DNA of 64,000 nucleotides, from assembly GCA_958295515.1 (NCBI GenBank), contig CATQGW010000001.1:372001-436000 (forward strand), given 5' to 3'. Below the pieces are notes generated by a model. That model was not told where the DNA came from, did not search any database, and saw only the letters and a list, made by a program, of their open reading frames with translations. The position numbers were made by a program, and so were the translations under genes. The first letter of the stretch is position 1; every line of letters begins with the position of its first letter. Of the stretch, positions 7,608 through 16,102 are shown piece by piece. Origin of the DNA: an uncultured Dehalococcoidia bacterium (GTDB taxonomy: Bacteria > Chloroflexota > Dehalococcoidia > Bin125).

Positions 7608-8768
7608 GTGATCGCCAGATTGCAAGCTTCGCGGGCGCGCCGCCTCAGCGAGCGGCTGACCCAGCAGTTGACCCCCGCCCAGACCGTCGTCTGGACGGCG
7701 CTGCTGATCGTGATGGTGCTCTTCCCCACCATCGTCAGCAGCTCCCGCTTCATCGATACCGCCGTCACCTACGGCATCTTCGCAATCGCCCTCTATGGGC
7801 TGGGACTGCTCTACGGCCAGACCAACTACCTCTCAATCGCCCATTCGGCGCTGATGGGGATGGGCGCCTACACGGCCGCGATCCTCTTCGTCCAGCTCGG
7901 CTTCGGCTTCTGGGCGGCGCTGCCGCTCTCCGCGCTGCTGGCCATGGCCGCGGCCGTGCTCTTGGGCTACCCGGCCCTGCGCGTCAGCGGCTACCACTTC
8001 GTGATCGTGACCTTCGCCGCCTGCGAACTGTTCGTGCTGGCGACCCGCAACCTGGGCGGCGCGGAGGCGCGGAGCGGGTTGACCGGCGGCGCGCAGGGAC
8101 TCGACGTCACCGAGCCGGTCGGCGCGATCTTCGGCCAGAGCTTCGATATCAACCTCGAACTGGAACCGTTCTACTACCTCGTCCTCGCCTTTCTGCTGAT
8201 CGCGATGGTGGCCGCGCAGTTACTCATCGGCTCTCGGTTAGGCAGAACCTTCCGCGCAATCCGCGAAAACGAAGCGCTGGCCCGCTCCATCGGCGTCCGG
8301 GCCAACTTCTACAAAATCCTGGCGTTCGGGATCAGCGGCGTCTTCGCCGGTGTGGCGGGCGCATTGTTCGCCTACAAGCTGCGCCATATCGCGCCCGATC
8401 TGTTCAACTCCTTCGAGGGCGTCGAACTGGCGCTGATGGTGCTGCTGGGCGGCTCGCGGCGGCTCATGGGACCGCTGGTCGGCGCGATCATCGTCGGCTT
8501 CCTGCCTGAAGTGCTGGATGTCGCCGGCATCGGCCTGACCCCCTTCCAGCGTCAGATCGTCTTCGGCCTCCTGCTGGTCGCGGTGATCATCCTGCTGCCC
8601 CACGGCCTCGTCGCCGGCATCGCCGACCTCTACAGCTACCTCAAACGCTCGCTCGCCGAGACATTGCGCCCGCCGCCGGGCTCAAGCCCACCGCCGTCCG
8701 AGCCTGCGGCGCCCCCGAACGGCGACACGCTGGCTGCGGGCGACGCCGAGCAACGCGGCGCGACCTGA
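7608..8768 (+). CDS. livM: Branched-chain-type ABC transporter permease LivM
   Basis: A 386-residue membrane protein with about ten hydrophobic spans. Conserved LivM features are LYGQTNYLSIAHSALMGMGAYTAAIL near residue 60-85, the ATPase-contact loop RLGRTFRAIRENEALARSIGV near 210-230, and LMVLLGGSRRLMGPLVGAIIVG near 285. It is the partner of LivH. Translation starts at GTG behind AGGG. A soluble, proline-rich tail of about 40 residues closes the protein. The gene follows the binding protein after the hairpin at 7533-7566, so the two are probably co-transcribed at unequal levels. Confidence 0.92.
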   Translation: MIARLQASRARRLSERLTQQLTPAQTVVWTALLIVMVLFPTIVSSSRFIDTAVTYGIFAIALYGLGLLYGQTNYLSIAHSALMGMGAYTAAILFVQLGFGFWAALPLSALLAMAAAVLLGYPALRVSGYHFVIVTFAACELFVLATRNLGGAEARSGLTGGAQGLDVTEPVGAIFGQSFDINLELEPFYYLVLAFLLIAMVAAQLLIGSRLGRTFRAIRENEALARSIGVRANFYKILAFGISGVFAGVAGALFAYKLRHIAPDLFNSFEGVELALMVLLGGSRRLMGPLVGAIIVGFLPEVLDVAGIGLTPFQRQIVFGLLLVAVIILLPHGLVAGIADLYSYLKRSLAETLRPPPGSSPPPSEPAAPPNGDTLAAGDAEQRGAT

Positions 8769-8778
8769 GCCCGTCGCG

Positions 8779-9615
8779 CTACTCGTAGGTATGGCCCGGC
8801 AGAAACTCGATCGGCCGAATCGCCAACTCCCCGCTGTCGTACTTCATCCCCACCTCATCGTGCCCCGGGAAGATGAAGGCGTCCAGCTCCGAGGCGATCC
8901 CCTCCACCTTCTGGCATGAGCTGAGGAACGTCTCGTTGTCGAGGTTGACGAAGTTCGGCAGCGCCGGCGGACCGAACGCATCGTGCGTGCTCACCGCGTC
9001 GCCCGCCAGCAGCGCCCAGCCCGTCGTCTCCAGCCGCAGCAGCACGCCCATCGAGCCGGGCGTGTGCCCGGGCAGGCTGATCGTCCAGAGATCCTCCAGG
9101 ATCTCCTGGTCGCCGTACATCAGCGTGGGGTTCCTGCGCGAGAGGAAGTGCCAGTCGTCGCGTATGAAGAAGTTCTCGGCCTTCCAGACGCCGGCCGCGT
9201 AGCGATGCTCATCCTCATGCAGAATGATCTCCGCGCCCGCCTCCTCGAACAGCCGCAGACCGCCCGCGTGATCGGCGTGGCAGTGGCTGAGAATCACATG
9301 GCTGAAGTCCTCCGGCCCCAGACCCTGCCGCTTGAGCGCGTTCTCCAGCAGCACATCGGCGTTGAGCCCGCTCAGATCCACCAGCCCCTGCCATTCGGGC
9401 AACCATTCTTCGGCGAAGTTCGTCGAGATGCCGGTGTCGTACAGAATCCGCCCGGCCGGGTGGTTGATGATGTACGCCAGCGACGGGCAGCGGTACCAGT
9501 GGCGCGCCCCCTCGCGGCGGCTGGGCAGCAGCATCTCGTTCGGATTGGGGAAGCCCAGCAATCCGTAGTCCATGCCCATGTAACCGAGCTGCAAGCCCTG
9601 CAGTGTGATCCCCAT
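8779..9615 (-). CDS. MBL-fold metallo-hydrolase (N-acyl-homoserine-lactonase-like)
   Basis: A 278-residue metallo-beta-lactamase-fold protein. The metal-binding motif HCHADHAG sits near residue 110, followed by a further His in LPGHTPGSMGVLL, an Asp in ALLAGDAVS and a C-terminal FPGHDE, the five-ligand set of a dinuclear zinc hydrolase. Overall organisation (HWYRCPSLAYIINHPAGRILYDTGI strand pair before the motif) is like AiiA-type lactonases, but those act on many lactones and esters, so the substrate is open. It is preceded by GAGGAAAGG and lies 63 bases downstream of an LLM oxidoreductase on the same strand, likely one operon. Confidence 0.85.
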   Translation of the reverse strand: MGITLQGLQLGYMGMDYGLLGFPNPNEMLLPSRREGARHWYRCPSLAYIINHPAGRILYDTGISTNFAEEWLPEWQGLVDLSGLNADVLLENALKRQGLGPEDFSHVILSHCHADHAGGLRLFEEAGAEIILHEDEHRYAAGVWKAENFFIRDDWHFLSRRNPTLMYGDQEILEDLWTISLPGHTPGSMGVLLRLETTGWALLAGDAVSTHDAFGPPALPNFVNLDNETFLSSCQKVEGIASELDAFIFPGHDEVGMKYDSGELAIRPIEFLPGHTYE

Positions 9616-9678
9616 TGCCGACCCAACCTTTCCTCGTGTCGCGCTTCCGCCGCGCGCGGCGGCGCGCCGCCGCGACCG

Positions 9679-11064
9679 CTACGCCCCGTTCGCCTCGCCG
9701 GTCAGCGCCGGCGCGACCTCCGGATTCACCACCAGCCCGCCGCAGGCGTCGGCCAGCGCCGGCATGCACTGATCGGCGAACATGTACATCTGCTCTTCGA
9801 CCTCTTCGCCGCGGTAGCCGCCCATCTCGAACCAGGCCGTGAACATGAAGTCGTCGTAGCCGACCGTCTCCTTGATTTCCATGATCTGCTCCACGATCTG
9901 ATCGGCGGTGCCCACGAACGCGAGCCCCTTGTCGATGCACAGATCCGCGGTGACCGGGCGGTCGGGCGGCGGCGGCGGCTCATCGATGTCGGTGATCACG
10001 CCGCCGAAGCCGAACGCTCCGAGGTACGGCCACGCCGCCTCCATCCCCAGCTTGTAGCGCTCCAGATCGGCCTGCTCTTCACCCGGCTTGAGAATGTGGA
10101 TGTAGCGCGCCGGCGTGAAGCCCCGCTTCACATCCGCGTCGTAGCCGAACTTCCAGGGCCCCTCAATGTCGCGGCGATCCGGCCAGCTGTTCTTCTCGAG
10201 GTGCTCGTAGTAGCGCTCGACATTCGCCTTGAGCCGCGAGTTCGGCTCCGGAATCGTGTAGCAGTTCACCCCGTGCGCCGCCGCCCACTCAATCGAGCGC
10301 GGGCTGGTGACCGGCTGCCACATCGGCGGCGACGGCTTCTGCAGCGGCTGCGGGTACACGCTGATCTCCTTCAGCGTCGTCGTCGTCGCGTAGACCGGCG
10401 GACCCGAGGCGTACATGTCCGGCGGACCGATATCGAGCACGCTGTCCAGCTCGCGCTCCACCTGCTCCTGACTGAAATACGCGATCGTCGAGGGGTTGGC
10501 CCACTTCGTGTAGCTCGGCGGCAGGCGGAAAAACTCCCCCTTGTGGCTGAACGACGGCTCCGTCCAGGCCTTCAGGATGATCTCGAAACACTCCTGGAAG
10601 AACGCCCGGTTGCGCTCCTGATCCTGCACCGTCGCGCCCATCACCCCGCCCAGCACCTCGGTCTCGCGCGACTGGTAGCCGCGCCCCACCCCGAACTCCA
10701 GACGACCGCCGCTGATCACGTCCAGCATCGCCGCCTGCTCGGCCAGCCGCACCGGGTGGTGCCAGGTCAGAATGTTCGCCATCTGCCCCAGCCGAATCCG
10801 CTGCGTCCGCGCCGCGATCGCCGTCTCCGCCACAATCGGATTGGGGCTGAACTCCACCCCCTCCGGCTGCATGTGGTGCTCGGTCATGAACCAGTAGTTG
10901 AAGCCCAGCTCATCCGCCAGCACGCCCTGCCGCACCTGGTTCACCAGAACGCGCTGAAAGCTCTCGCTCGTCTCCGCCAGCGTCCCCGCGTTGACCCGCG
11001 TGCCGTCGACGACCGCGCTTTCCAGATCGACTGCCCCGTTGTGGAAGATCGCGAGTTCCAGCAT
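9679..11064 (-). CDS. LLM-class flavin-dependent oxidoreductase
   Basis: A 461-residue luciferase-like monooxygenase-fold protein. The opening MLELAIFHNGAVDLES, the segment ADELGFNYWFMTEHHMQPEG near residue 45-65 and RIRLGQMANILTWHHPVRLAEQAAMLDVISGGRLEFGVGRGYQ near 95-140 are the family's flavin- and substrate-pocket strands. It uses FMNH2 or F420 with a small-molecule substrate that cannot be inferred. It is longer than the usual 330-380 residues, with extra sequence after residue 200. The chosen ATG follows GAAGGGGA; an ORF extension of 35 residues upstream lacks family similarity. Confidence 0.88.
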   Translation of the reverse strand: MLELAIFHNGAVDLESAVVDGTRVNAGTLAETSESFQRVLVNQVRQGVLADELGFNYWFMTEHHMQPEGVEFSPNPIVAETAIAARTQRIRLGQMANILTWHHPVRLAEQAAMLDVISGGRLEFGVGRGYQSRETEVLGGVMGATVQDQERNRAFFQECFEIILKAWTEPSFSHKGEFFRLPPSYTKWANPSTIAYFSQEQVERELDSVLDIGPPDMYASGPPVYATTTTLKEISVYPQPLQKPSPPMWQPVTSPRSIEWAAAHGVNCYTIPEPNSRLKANVERYYEHLEKNSWPDRRDIEGPWKFGYDADVKRGFTPARYIHILKPGEEQADLERYKLGMEAAWPYLGAFGFGGVITDIDEPPPPPDRPVTADLCIDKGLAFVGTADQIVEQIMEIKETVGYDDFMFTAWFEMGGYRGEEVEEQMYMFADQCMPALADACGGLVVNPEVAPALTGEANGA

Positions 11065-11291
11065 GATGATCCCCTTCGCCCTTCGCTTGCCCTCCGCGGC
11101 GCGGATGCGCCCCCCTCTTATAGGCAAATCGCCGCCGCGCAGTCTGTACGCGCGGAGACAAATCATCACCTCTCACCAACCTGCGCCTCCGCCGAATCCC
11201 GCACCGACCGCTGTGCGAACGCACAACGCCCCCGCCGCCGCGCCAATCAGTAGGATCAGCGGCAATCCAGCCAGCGCGGAGGAACTCAGCC

Positions 11292-12203
11292 ATGCAAATT
11301 GAAGACAACGCCGGCATTGCCGACCTGCTGATCGGCGAGGAACGCCGCCTCTGCGGCGGCTTCGGCTTCATCGAGGGACCGATCTGGATCGCCCACGACA
11401 ACGCGCTGGTCTTCAGCGACATCCCCGGCAACCGCCAACATCGCTGGCGGCCCGGCTGGAGCGAAGCCGAAATCTACCGCGAGCCGAGCGGCTGGTCCAA
11501 CGGCCTCACGCTCGACGCCGACGGCAACCTGCTCGCCTGCGAGCACGGCGGCCGCCGCGTCTCCCGCGCCCCCTACGACCAGCCCGACAGCGCCGCCGCC
11601 CTCGCCGAACACTGGGACGGCAAAGCGCTGAACAGCCCCAACGACCTCGTCCTCCACTCCTCCGGCGCGATCTTCTTCACCGACCCCGCCTACGGCACGG
11701 ACACCGGGCGCACCCCGCGCTTCGGGAGCGAAGGGCAGCAGCCCGAACTCGACTTCCGGGGCGTCTACCGAATCGATCCCGACGGCTCCCTGCAACTCGT
11801 CGCGCCGACCGGCTTCTCGCAGCCCAACGGCCTCGCCTTCACGCCCGACGAGTCCGCGCTCTACATCGGCGACTCCCAGGAACGGCTGATCTGGCGCTAC
11901 GCAGTCAACGACGACCTCACGCTCGGCGAGCGCGCGCTGTTCGTCGACCAGTCCGCCGACCAGCGCCTCGGCGCACCCGACGGCATGAAAGTCGATACCG
12001 AGGGACGGCTCTGGACCACCGGCGCGGGCGGCGTCTCCGTACACAGCGCCGACGGCGAATACCTCGGCGTCTTCGAAATGGACGAACACGCCGCCAACCT
12101 GACCTTCGGCGGCGACGACTTCTCAACCCTCTTCATGACCGCCGGCACGAGCCTCTACAGCATCCAGACCGCCGCGCGCGGCATCGTCCCCGGCTCGCGC
12201 TAA
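11292..12203 (+). CDS. SMP-30/gluconolactonase/LRE-family protein
   Basis: A 303-residue six-bladed beta-propeller of the SMP-30/gluconolactonase family. The first blade has FIEGPIWIAHDNALVFSDIPGN, with the metal-ligand Glu, and later blades contain SNGLTLDADGNLLACEHG, LNSPNDLVLHSSGAIFFTDPAYG and QPNGLAFTPDESALYIGDS, carrying the conserved Asn and Asp calcium/zinc ligands. These enzymes open sugar lactones or organophosphate-like esters. GGAGGAACTC precedes the ATG and TAGGAT about 40 bases upstream may be the -10. Convergent with the CinA-like gene, 3 bases apart. Confidence 0.88.
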   Translation: MQIEDNAGIADLLIGEERRLCGGFGFIEGPIWIAHDNALVFSDIPGNRQHRWRPGWSEAEIYREPSGWSNGLTLDADGNLLACEHGGRRVSRAPYDQPDSAAALAEHWDGKALNSPNDLVLHSSGAIFFTDPAYGTDTGRTPRFGSEGQQPELDFRGVYRIDPDGSLQLVAPTGFSQPNGLAFTPDESALYIGDSQERLIWRYAVNDDLTLGERALFVDQSADQRLGAPDGMKVDTEGRLWTTGAGGVSVHSADGEYLGVFEMDEHAANLTFGGDDFSTLFMTAGTSLYSIQTAARGIVPGSR

Positions 12204-12206
12204 CCG

Positions 12207-12704
12207 CTAGCCGCTAGACGGGGCTTGGCGCAGCGCCTGCTCGAACACCTCCAGCGTGCGCTCCGCGAAGCGCAGCATGTTCGCCTCCCGATCAGCCTCC
12301 CCGGTCTCCAGCGTTTCGCTCTGCTCGACCGGTCCGGCCACCGCAATACAGGTGTGCCCCGCCGCGTCGCCGTAGGGGTTGCCGCTCGGACCCGCCGCGC
12401 CCGTCTCGCCCACCCCCCACGTCGCGCCGAGCCGCTCCCGAATCGTCGCCGCAATCAGCCGCGCATACGGCTCGCTGCTCGAACGCACGCCGGGATGATC
12501 CTCAAGCTCGATCTCCAGAAACGCCGAGCGCGCCACCCCCGTGTAGGTCACCGCCGCGCCGCGGTAATAGACCGACGCGCCCGGCACCGCCAGCAACGCC
12601 GCCGAGACCAGCCCACCCGCCGTCGTCTCGCAAATCGCAACCGTCTCGCCCCGCTCCCGCAACAGCTCCGCAATCGCCGTCGCCCTCGGTATCAGTGACT
12701 CCAT
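12207..12704 (-). CDS. CinA-type nicotinamide-nucleotide amidohydrolase domain protein
   Basis: A 165-residue protein equal to the C-terminal CinA domain alone. Conserved elements are AICETTAGGLVSAALLAVPGAS near residue 25, YYRGAAVTYT near 50 and the GETGAAGPSG loop near 105, in place of the common GVTGIAGP. Such stand-alone proteins (PncC) deamidate NMN in NAD recycling. It follows the first selenoprotein gene by 41 bases on the same strand and could share its transcript. The start is the ATG after GGGGGATGCG; an upstream in-frame ORF extension runs into that spacer and has no similarity to CinA. Confidence 0.82.
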   Translation of the reverse strand: MESLIPRATAIAELLRERGETVAICETTAGGLVSAALLAVPGASVYYRGAAVTYTGVARSAFLEIELEDHPGVRSSSEPYARLIAATIRERLGATWGVGETGAAGPSGNPYGDAAGHTCIAVAGPVEQSETLETGEADREANMLRFAERTLEVFEQALRQAPSSG

Positions 12705-12745
12705 CGCATCCCCCTGTTCGCAGCGAGCGGGCCTACAGCAAGCGC

Positions 12746-13894
12746 TCAGGCCGGCGCAGCGACTTCTTCGCCGTAGGTGTTGAGCGCCGAGTAGTACTCG
12801 TTCACCCCCAGCGACTCGCGCCATTCGGCGCTGGCTTGCTCCGTGACCTCGTCCAGCGGAATCCCGCAGCCGTCCGCGATCCGCACCATCCGCTGATAGT
12901 TGGCCACCGTCGCCGCCGCGTCCACCACCGCCTCCGCGCCCAGCGCCGACTCCACCGCCGCGCGACGCTCAGCCAGATCGCCGTCGCGCCGCACCGCCGC
13001 GTCCGCATACGCCATCAGCACATCCGCGAACGGCACGCCCACATCCACCGAGTCGTCGGTCGTCCCCTGCAAGTTCAGCTGCTCGTTGTCCCGGCTGCTC
13101 CGACGGAGCAGATTCGCGTGCGAGAGCGTTCAATAGAAGCACTCATTGAGCGCCGACACCCGCGTCGCCAGCAGCTCCAGCTGCGGGCGCGTCAGCCTGC
13201 GGTGCTGCTTGTCGATCTCGCCCATCTCCGTCCACGAGAGATAGTGCGCCGCAAACTGATCATTCAGCCAGCGCACGTTGTCCGGCACCAGACTCAGCGC
13301 GCTGACCACGTTCGCCGGACGCCGCCCCCGCATCTCCTCGTAGATATCCAGGTCCCCCGGATCCGCGTGCTCCGGCAGCAGAATCGGCGGCCACGAGACA
13401 TCCTTGGCCGCACCCGCCGGGCGGTAGCCCGACGGCGTCCCGCCGAGCGGCGTCGGCAGCGGCTCCAGCGGCAAATCCAGCGCGCGGTGCAGCTCGTCCA
13501 CCGCGAACACATGCACCAGCACCCCCAGCAGCTCGATGTACCGCTCCTCGCTCATCCCCGCCGCCCCAACCACCCCCTCGTACCACGCCTCCGAAAGCCG
13601 CGACTTGTCCGTCACCAGCTTGTGGATCGCCTCCACCGCCGCCCGCGGCAGCAGCGCATCCGCCTCATGCTCCCCCGCCACCGCCGCCGGCGACAGCGCC
13701 GCCGCCCGCTCGCGGCACAGCGCGCAGTCCTCCGCCAACCGCGTCTGCCGCGCAATCGCCACCCGCTCCGCCCCCGTCCACCACGCGCCAGGCCCGCGCA
13801 AACGCTCCCAGTCCCGCAAGTGGCACTCGCGAATCCGCTCCGCAATCGGAAACCCCGCCTCGCTGTAGTCGAACTGCGCCGTGTCCGTCGTCAT
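12746..13894 (-). CDS. AhpD-like two-domain selenoprotein (UGA-encoded Sec), copy 1
   Basis: Reading through one in-frame TGA at 13130-13132 gives a 382-residue protein. The TGA falls in E-x11-C-F-Y-[UGA]-x3-H (Glu-240, Cys-252, Sec-255, His-259), exactly the AhpD peroxidase signature E-x11-CxxC-x3-H with the second Cys replaced. The frame stays open for 127 more codons with family-like sequence (AVVDAAATVANYQRMVRIADGCGIPLDE). The N-terminal half is a second AhpD-like domain with its own CALC motif (Cys-57, Cys-60). A hairpin 25 bases past the UGA fits a bacterial SECIS. Expected role: thiol/selenol peroxidase or disulfide reductase in the cytosol. Normally it would be mis-annotated as two ORFs. 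It lies 25 bases after copy 2; GAGAGGTG precedes its ATG. Confidence 0.85.
13095..13111 (-). promoter_or_regulatory. SECIS-like hairpin of selenoprotein copy 1
   Basis: On the coding strand a perfect 7-bp stem (CTGCTCC/GGAGCAG) closes a GTC loop. The loop begins 25 bases after the UGA and its first base is G, matching the bacterial SECIS description of a stem with a small apical loop holding G in the first two positions, 16-37 bases after UGA. SelB would bind it to deliver Sec-tRNA. Confidence 0.7.
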
Positions 13895-13919
13895 CGTCTC
13901 ACCTCTCTCTATCCGTCTC

Positions 13920-15020
13920 TCAGCCCGCCGCGAACGTATTCGCCGCCGAGCGGTACGCCGTCAGCCCCAGCCGCTCGGGCGCCGCGCCCGATCGCTCCAA
14001 AATGTAGCTGTCCACCGGTATCCCCGTCCCATCCGCAATCCGCACCATCCGCTGGAAGTTCGCCATCGTGCTCGCCGCGTCCACCACCGCCGCCGCGCCG
14101 ATCGCCTCCGCCAACCGCCCCCGCACCTCCGCCAAATCCCCGCCGCGCCGCACCGCCGCCTCCGTGAACTCCATCAGCAGCGACCCATGCTCCACCCCGC
14201 TCGCCTGCGACGGATCCACAATCGCCCCATAGTTCAGCGCCTCGTTGCCGCGGCTGCTCGCACCGAGCAGCCCCACATGCGCCGTCGTTCAATAGAAACA
14301 CTCGTTCAACACCGAAACCCGCGACGCAATCAGCTCCTGCTGCGCTCGGCTAATCTCCCGCACCTTGCCCGTCTCCCGCATCTCCGCATACGACAGATAG
14401 TGCGCGTGCGACAAATCCGCCAGCCACGGCAGATTGTCCGGCACCAAGCTCAGCGCCGTCAGCACATTCGCCGCGAACGGCGCGTTGTCGTAGAGCCCCG
14501 CATCCTCCGCATCGAGCGCGTCGGGCGGCGTAATCGGCAGCCAGCCCGCCACTCGCCGCGCCCCCGTCGGACGCCGCCGCGAAGGCTCCCCCGCCAGCGC
14601 CGCCGGCAGCGGCTCCAGCGGAATCCCCAGCGCCCGGTGCAGCTCATCAATCGAAAACACATGCACCAGCACCCCCAGCAGCTCGATGTACCGCTCCTCG
14701 CTCATCCCCTCCGCCGCGCAAACCTCCTCAACCCACTCCCGCGACAAATTCGCGTTGTCCACGACGATCTTCTGCACGGCGTGGACGGCCGCCTCAGGCA
14801 ACCCAACCCTGCCACCTCCAAGGCCCGCCGCGCCGCTCTCGCTGTCCGCCGACTCACCTGCCGCCAGCGCCGCCGCCCGCCGGCACTCCGCCGCAATCGC
14901 CACCCGCTCCACCCCCGTCCACCAGAACCCCGCCGACGCCAACCGCTCCCAAGACCGCCGATGCGCCCCCCGCACCCGCCTCGAAATCGGCCACCCACCC
15001 CCCAAATACTCAAACGCCAT
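13920..15020 (-). CDS. AhpD-like two-domain selenoprotein (UGA-encoded Sec), copy 2
   Basis: A tandem paralogue of copy 1, 366 residues if the in-frame TGA at 14289-14291 is read as Sec. The site is again E-x11-C-F-Y-[UGA]-x3-H (Glu-229, Cys-241, Sec-244, His-248), followed by 123 further in-frame codons aligning with copy 1 (AVVDAASTMANFQRMVRIADGTGIPVD). The N-terminal domain keeps the FWWTGVERVAIA and MSEERYIELLGVLVHVF blocks, but its CxxC is lost, so only the C-terminal site can be redox-active. The start is an ATG behind a G-rich site; TACTCT about 20 bases upstream is a possible -10. It is first in a likely operon with copy 1 and the CinA-like gene. Confidence 0.85.
14252..14272 (-). promoter_or_regulatory. 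SECIS-like hairpin of selenoprotein copy 2
   Basis: A perfect 9-bp stem (GGCTGCTCG/CGAGCAGCC on the coding strand) closes a GTG loop. The loop again starts 25 bases after the UGA with G first. Stem sequence partly differs from copy 1 while pairing, loop-initial G and spacing are kept, which points to selection on RNA structure. Confidence 0.75.
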
Positions 15021-15113
15021 CACACACCCCCTACCCGCGCAGAGTAGCGAATGCTGACGCCCACACAATCTCCACCACACCCGCCCTCTACTCCGTCATG
15101 CCCGCCCCCTATT

Positions 15114-15159
15114 CCGTCATACCCGCGCTTGCCGCGGGTATCTCGCCGTGAACAGCACC
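15114..15159. repeat. REP-like element, type 1
   Basis: Begins CCGTCATACCCGCG and ends near CAGCACC, with a 9-bp stem ATACCCGCG/CGCGGGTAT around a CTTGC loop. The same 46-base unit recurs at 23895, 31265, 38362, 47079 and 47309, always in spacers. Degenerate CCGTCAT half-sites lie just upstream (15092-15120). Confidence 0.8.
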
Positions 15160-15229
15160 GCAGCCGCGTACCCGCCGAGCCACTGCAACCGCTGACCGCC
15201 CCCTCCCGGCAAACCTCGGAAGTTCACGC

Positions 15230-16102
15230 TCAGCGATCCCGCTGCTCTGCAAACACCAACCGGGCGCCAGGCGGGCGCGCTTTCCCGCCGTGCACGGATG
15301 GCTCGGCGCACCACTTGGCCGCCAGCCGGCGAACGCCGCGGTAGACATCTTCGTCAAAGCCGAGCAGGTCGCAGATCACGCGCCGGTCCAGCAGAGCCCG
15401 ATTGGGATCGGCGTCGGCGAGACAGGCGGGCTGCAGATGAAGCAGGCGGAATTCTTCGAAGATCGCTTCTGCCACGGAAAGCTGCTCATCACTGAGTGCG
15501 TGGAGATCCAGAACCGGCAGGGTTTCGGCCATCCGAACCGTCATGCCAGCCTTGCTAGATTGCTGGCGGCTCGCATGCCACCAGTAGGACAGCAGGCCGA
15601 GCGTGCAATTGCCCCACAAGGCGAATGGATAGTCAAACCGCTGATCTTCGAAGGCCACGTTAGGCCATACCCGCCCGCCGGCGGATACGCCATCCGTGAA
15701 GGCCACTGCAAGCGCCTGAGCGCCGAACGTAAAGTCTCTGTTCAAGTGCGTACGACTCACTGTTTCCCAAATATCCGCAGCCTTCGCCTCCATTCCCGAC
15801 CGCACGTGCAATTGCGAGTCTGGCTCACAGACGATCTGGGTTTCCTTTGAAGCATTATGGTTCCACATCGACGGGTATGTTGCGGACGAGCTTGGAGCAC
15901 TTTTTACGAATGGCCCTTTGTGGGCTGTGCTGATGAATAGCTGTGAATCCAACCCTCGCCGCCCGACTTCGCTGAGCTGCGCTACCGATATCTCTGCAGT
16001 GGCCGGATTTGCGGGCAACCGCAGCAGGCCTGCCGAGAGGGCATGGGCGACCTGGGCAACTGTCGCATCGGCAATGCGCGCCGCGCTCCACCCGGTAGTC
16101 AC
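15230..16102 (-). CDS. C-terminal part of N-6 DNA methylase, out of frame with the N-terminal part
   Basis: A 290-codon ORF beginning at GTG that overlaps the end of the preceding ORF by four bases. It has no start-like family opening: TGWSAARIADATVAQVAHALSAGLLRLP looks like a domain interior, and its frame is open upstream as far as the 14-G tract. Adding one G (or removing two) would fuse it to the upstream methylase as a protein of about 980 residues. The content (VWPNVAFEDQRFDYPFALWGNCTLGLLSYWWHASRQQ) resembles the target-recognition/C-terminal half of large N-6 methylases. Codon use is less GC-biased than the neighbours. It may be translated alone by coupling, or only after a frame switch. 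Confidence 0.65.
   Translation of the reverse strand: MTTGWSAARIADATVAQVAHALSAGLLRLPANPATAEISVAQLSEVGRRGLDSQLFISTAHKGPFVKSAPSSSATYPSMWNHNASKETQIVCEPDSQLHVRSGMEAKAADIWETVSRTHLNRDFTFGAQALAVAFTDGVSAGGRVWPNVAFEDQRFDYPFALWGNCTLGLLSYWWHASRQQSSKAGMTVRMAETLPVLDLHALSDEQLSVAEAIFEEFRLLHLQPACLADADPNRALLDRRVICDLLGFDEDVYRGVRRLAAKWCAEPSVHGGKARPPGARLVFAEQRDR

Noticed and set aside
8983-11253. A 756-codon plus-strand ORF
   Set aside because: Antisense to the metallo-hydrolase and the LLM oxidoreductase, both with clear motifs.
12746-13072. A separate 108-codon gene downstream of selenoprotein copy 1 (and 13920-14276 downstream of copy 2)
   Set aside because: Both are in the same frame as the gene before them, start inside homologous sequence and lack their own ribosome sites; they are the C-terminal parts of the UGA-containing proteins.
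13130-14291. Use of a genetic code in which UGA is a sense codon
   Set aside because: Many clear genes here (gyrB, obgE, the HAD gene's neighbour tatA and others) end at UGA with correct family length, so UGA is normally a stop.
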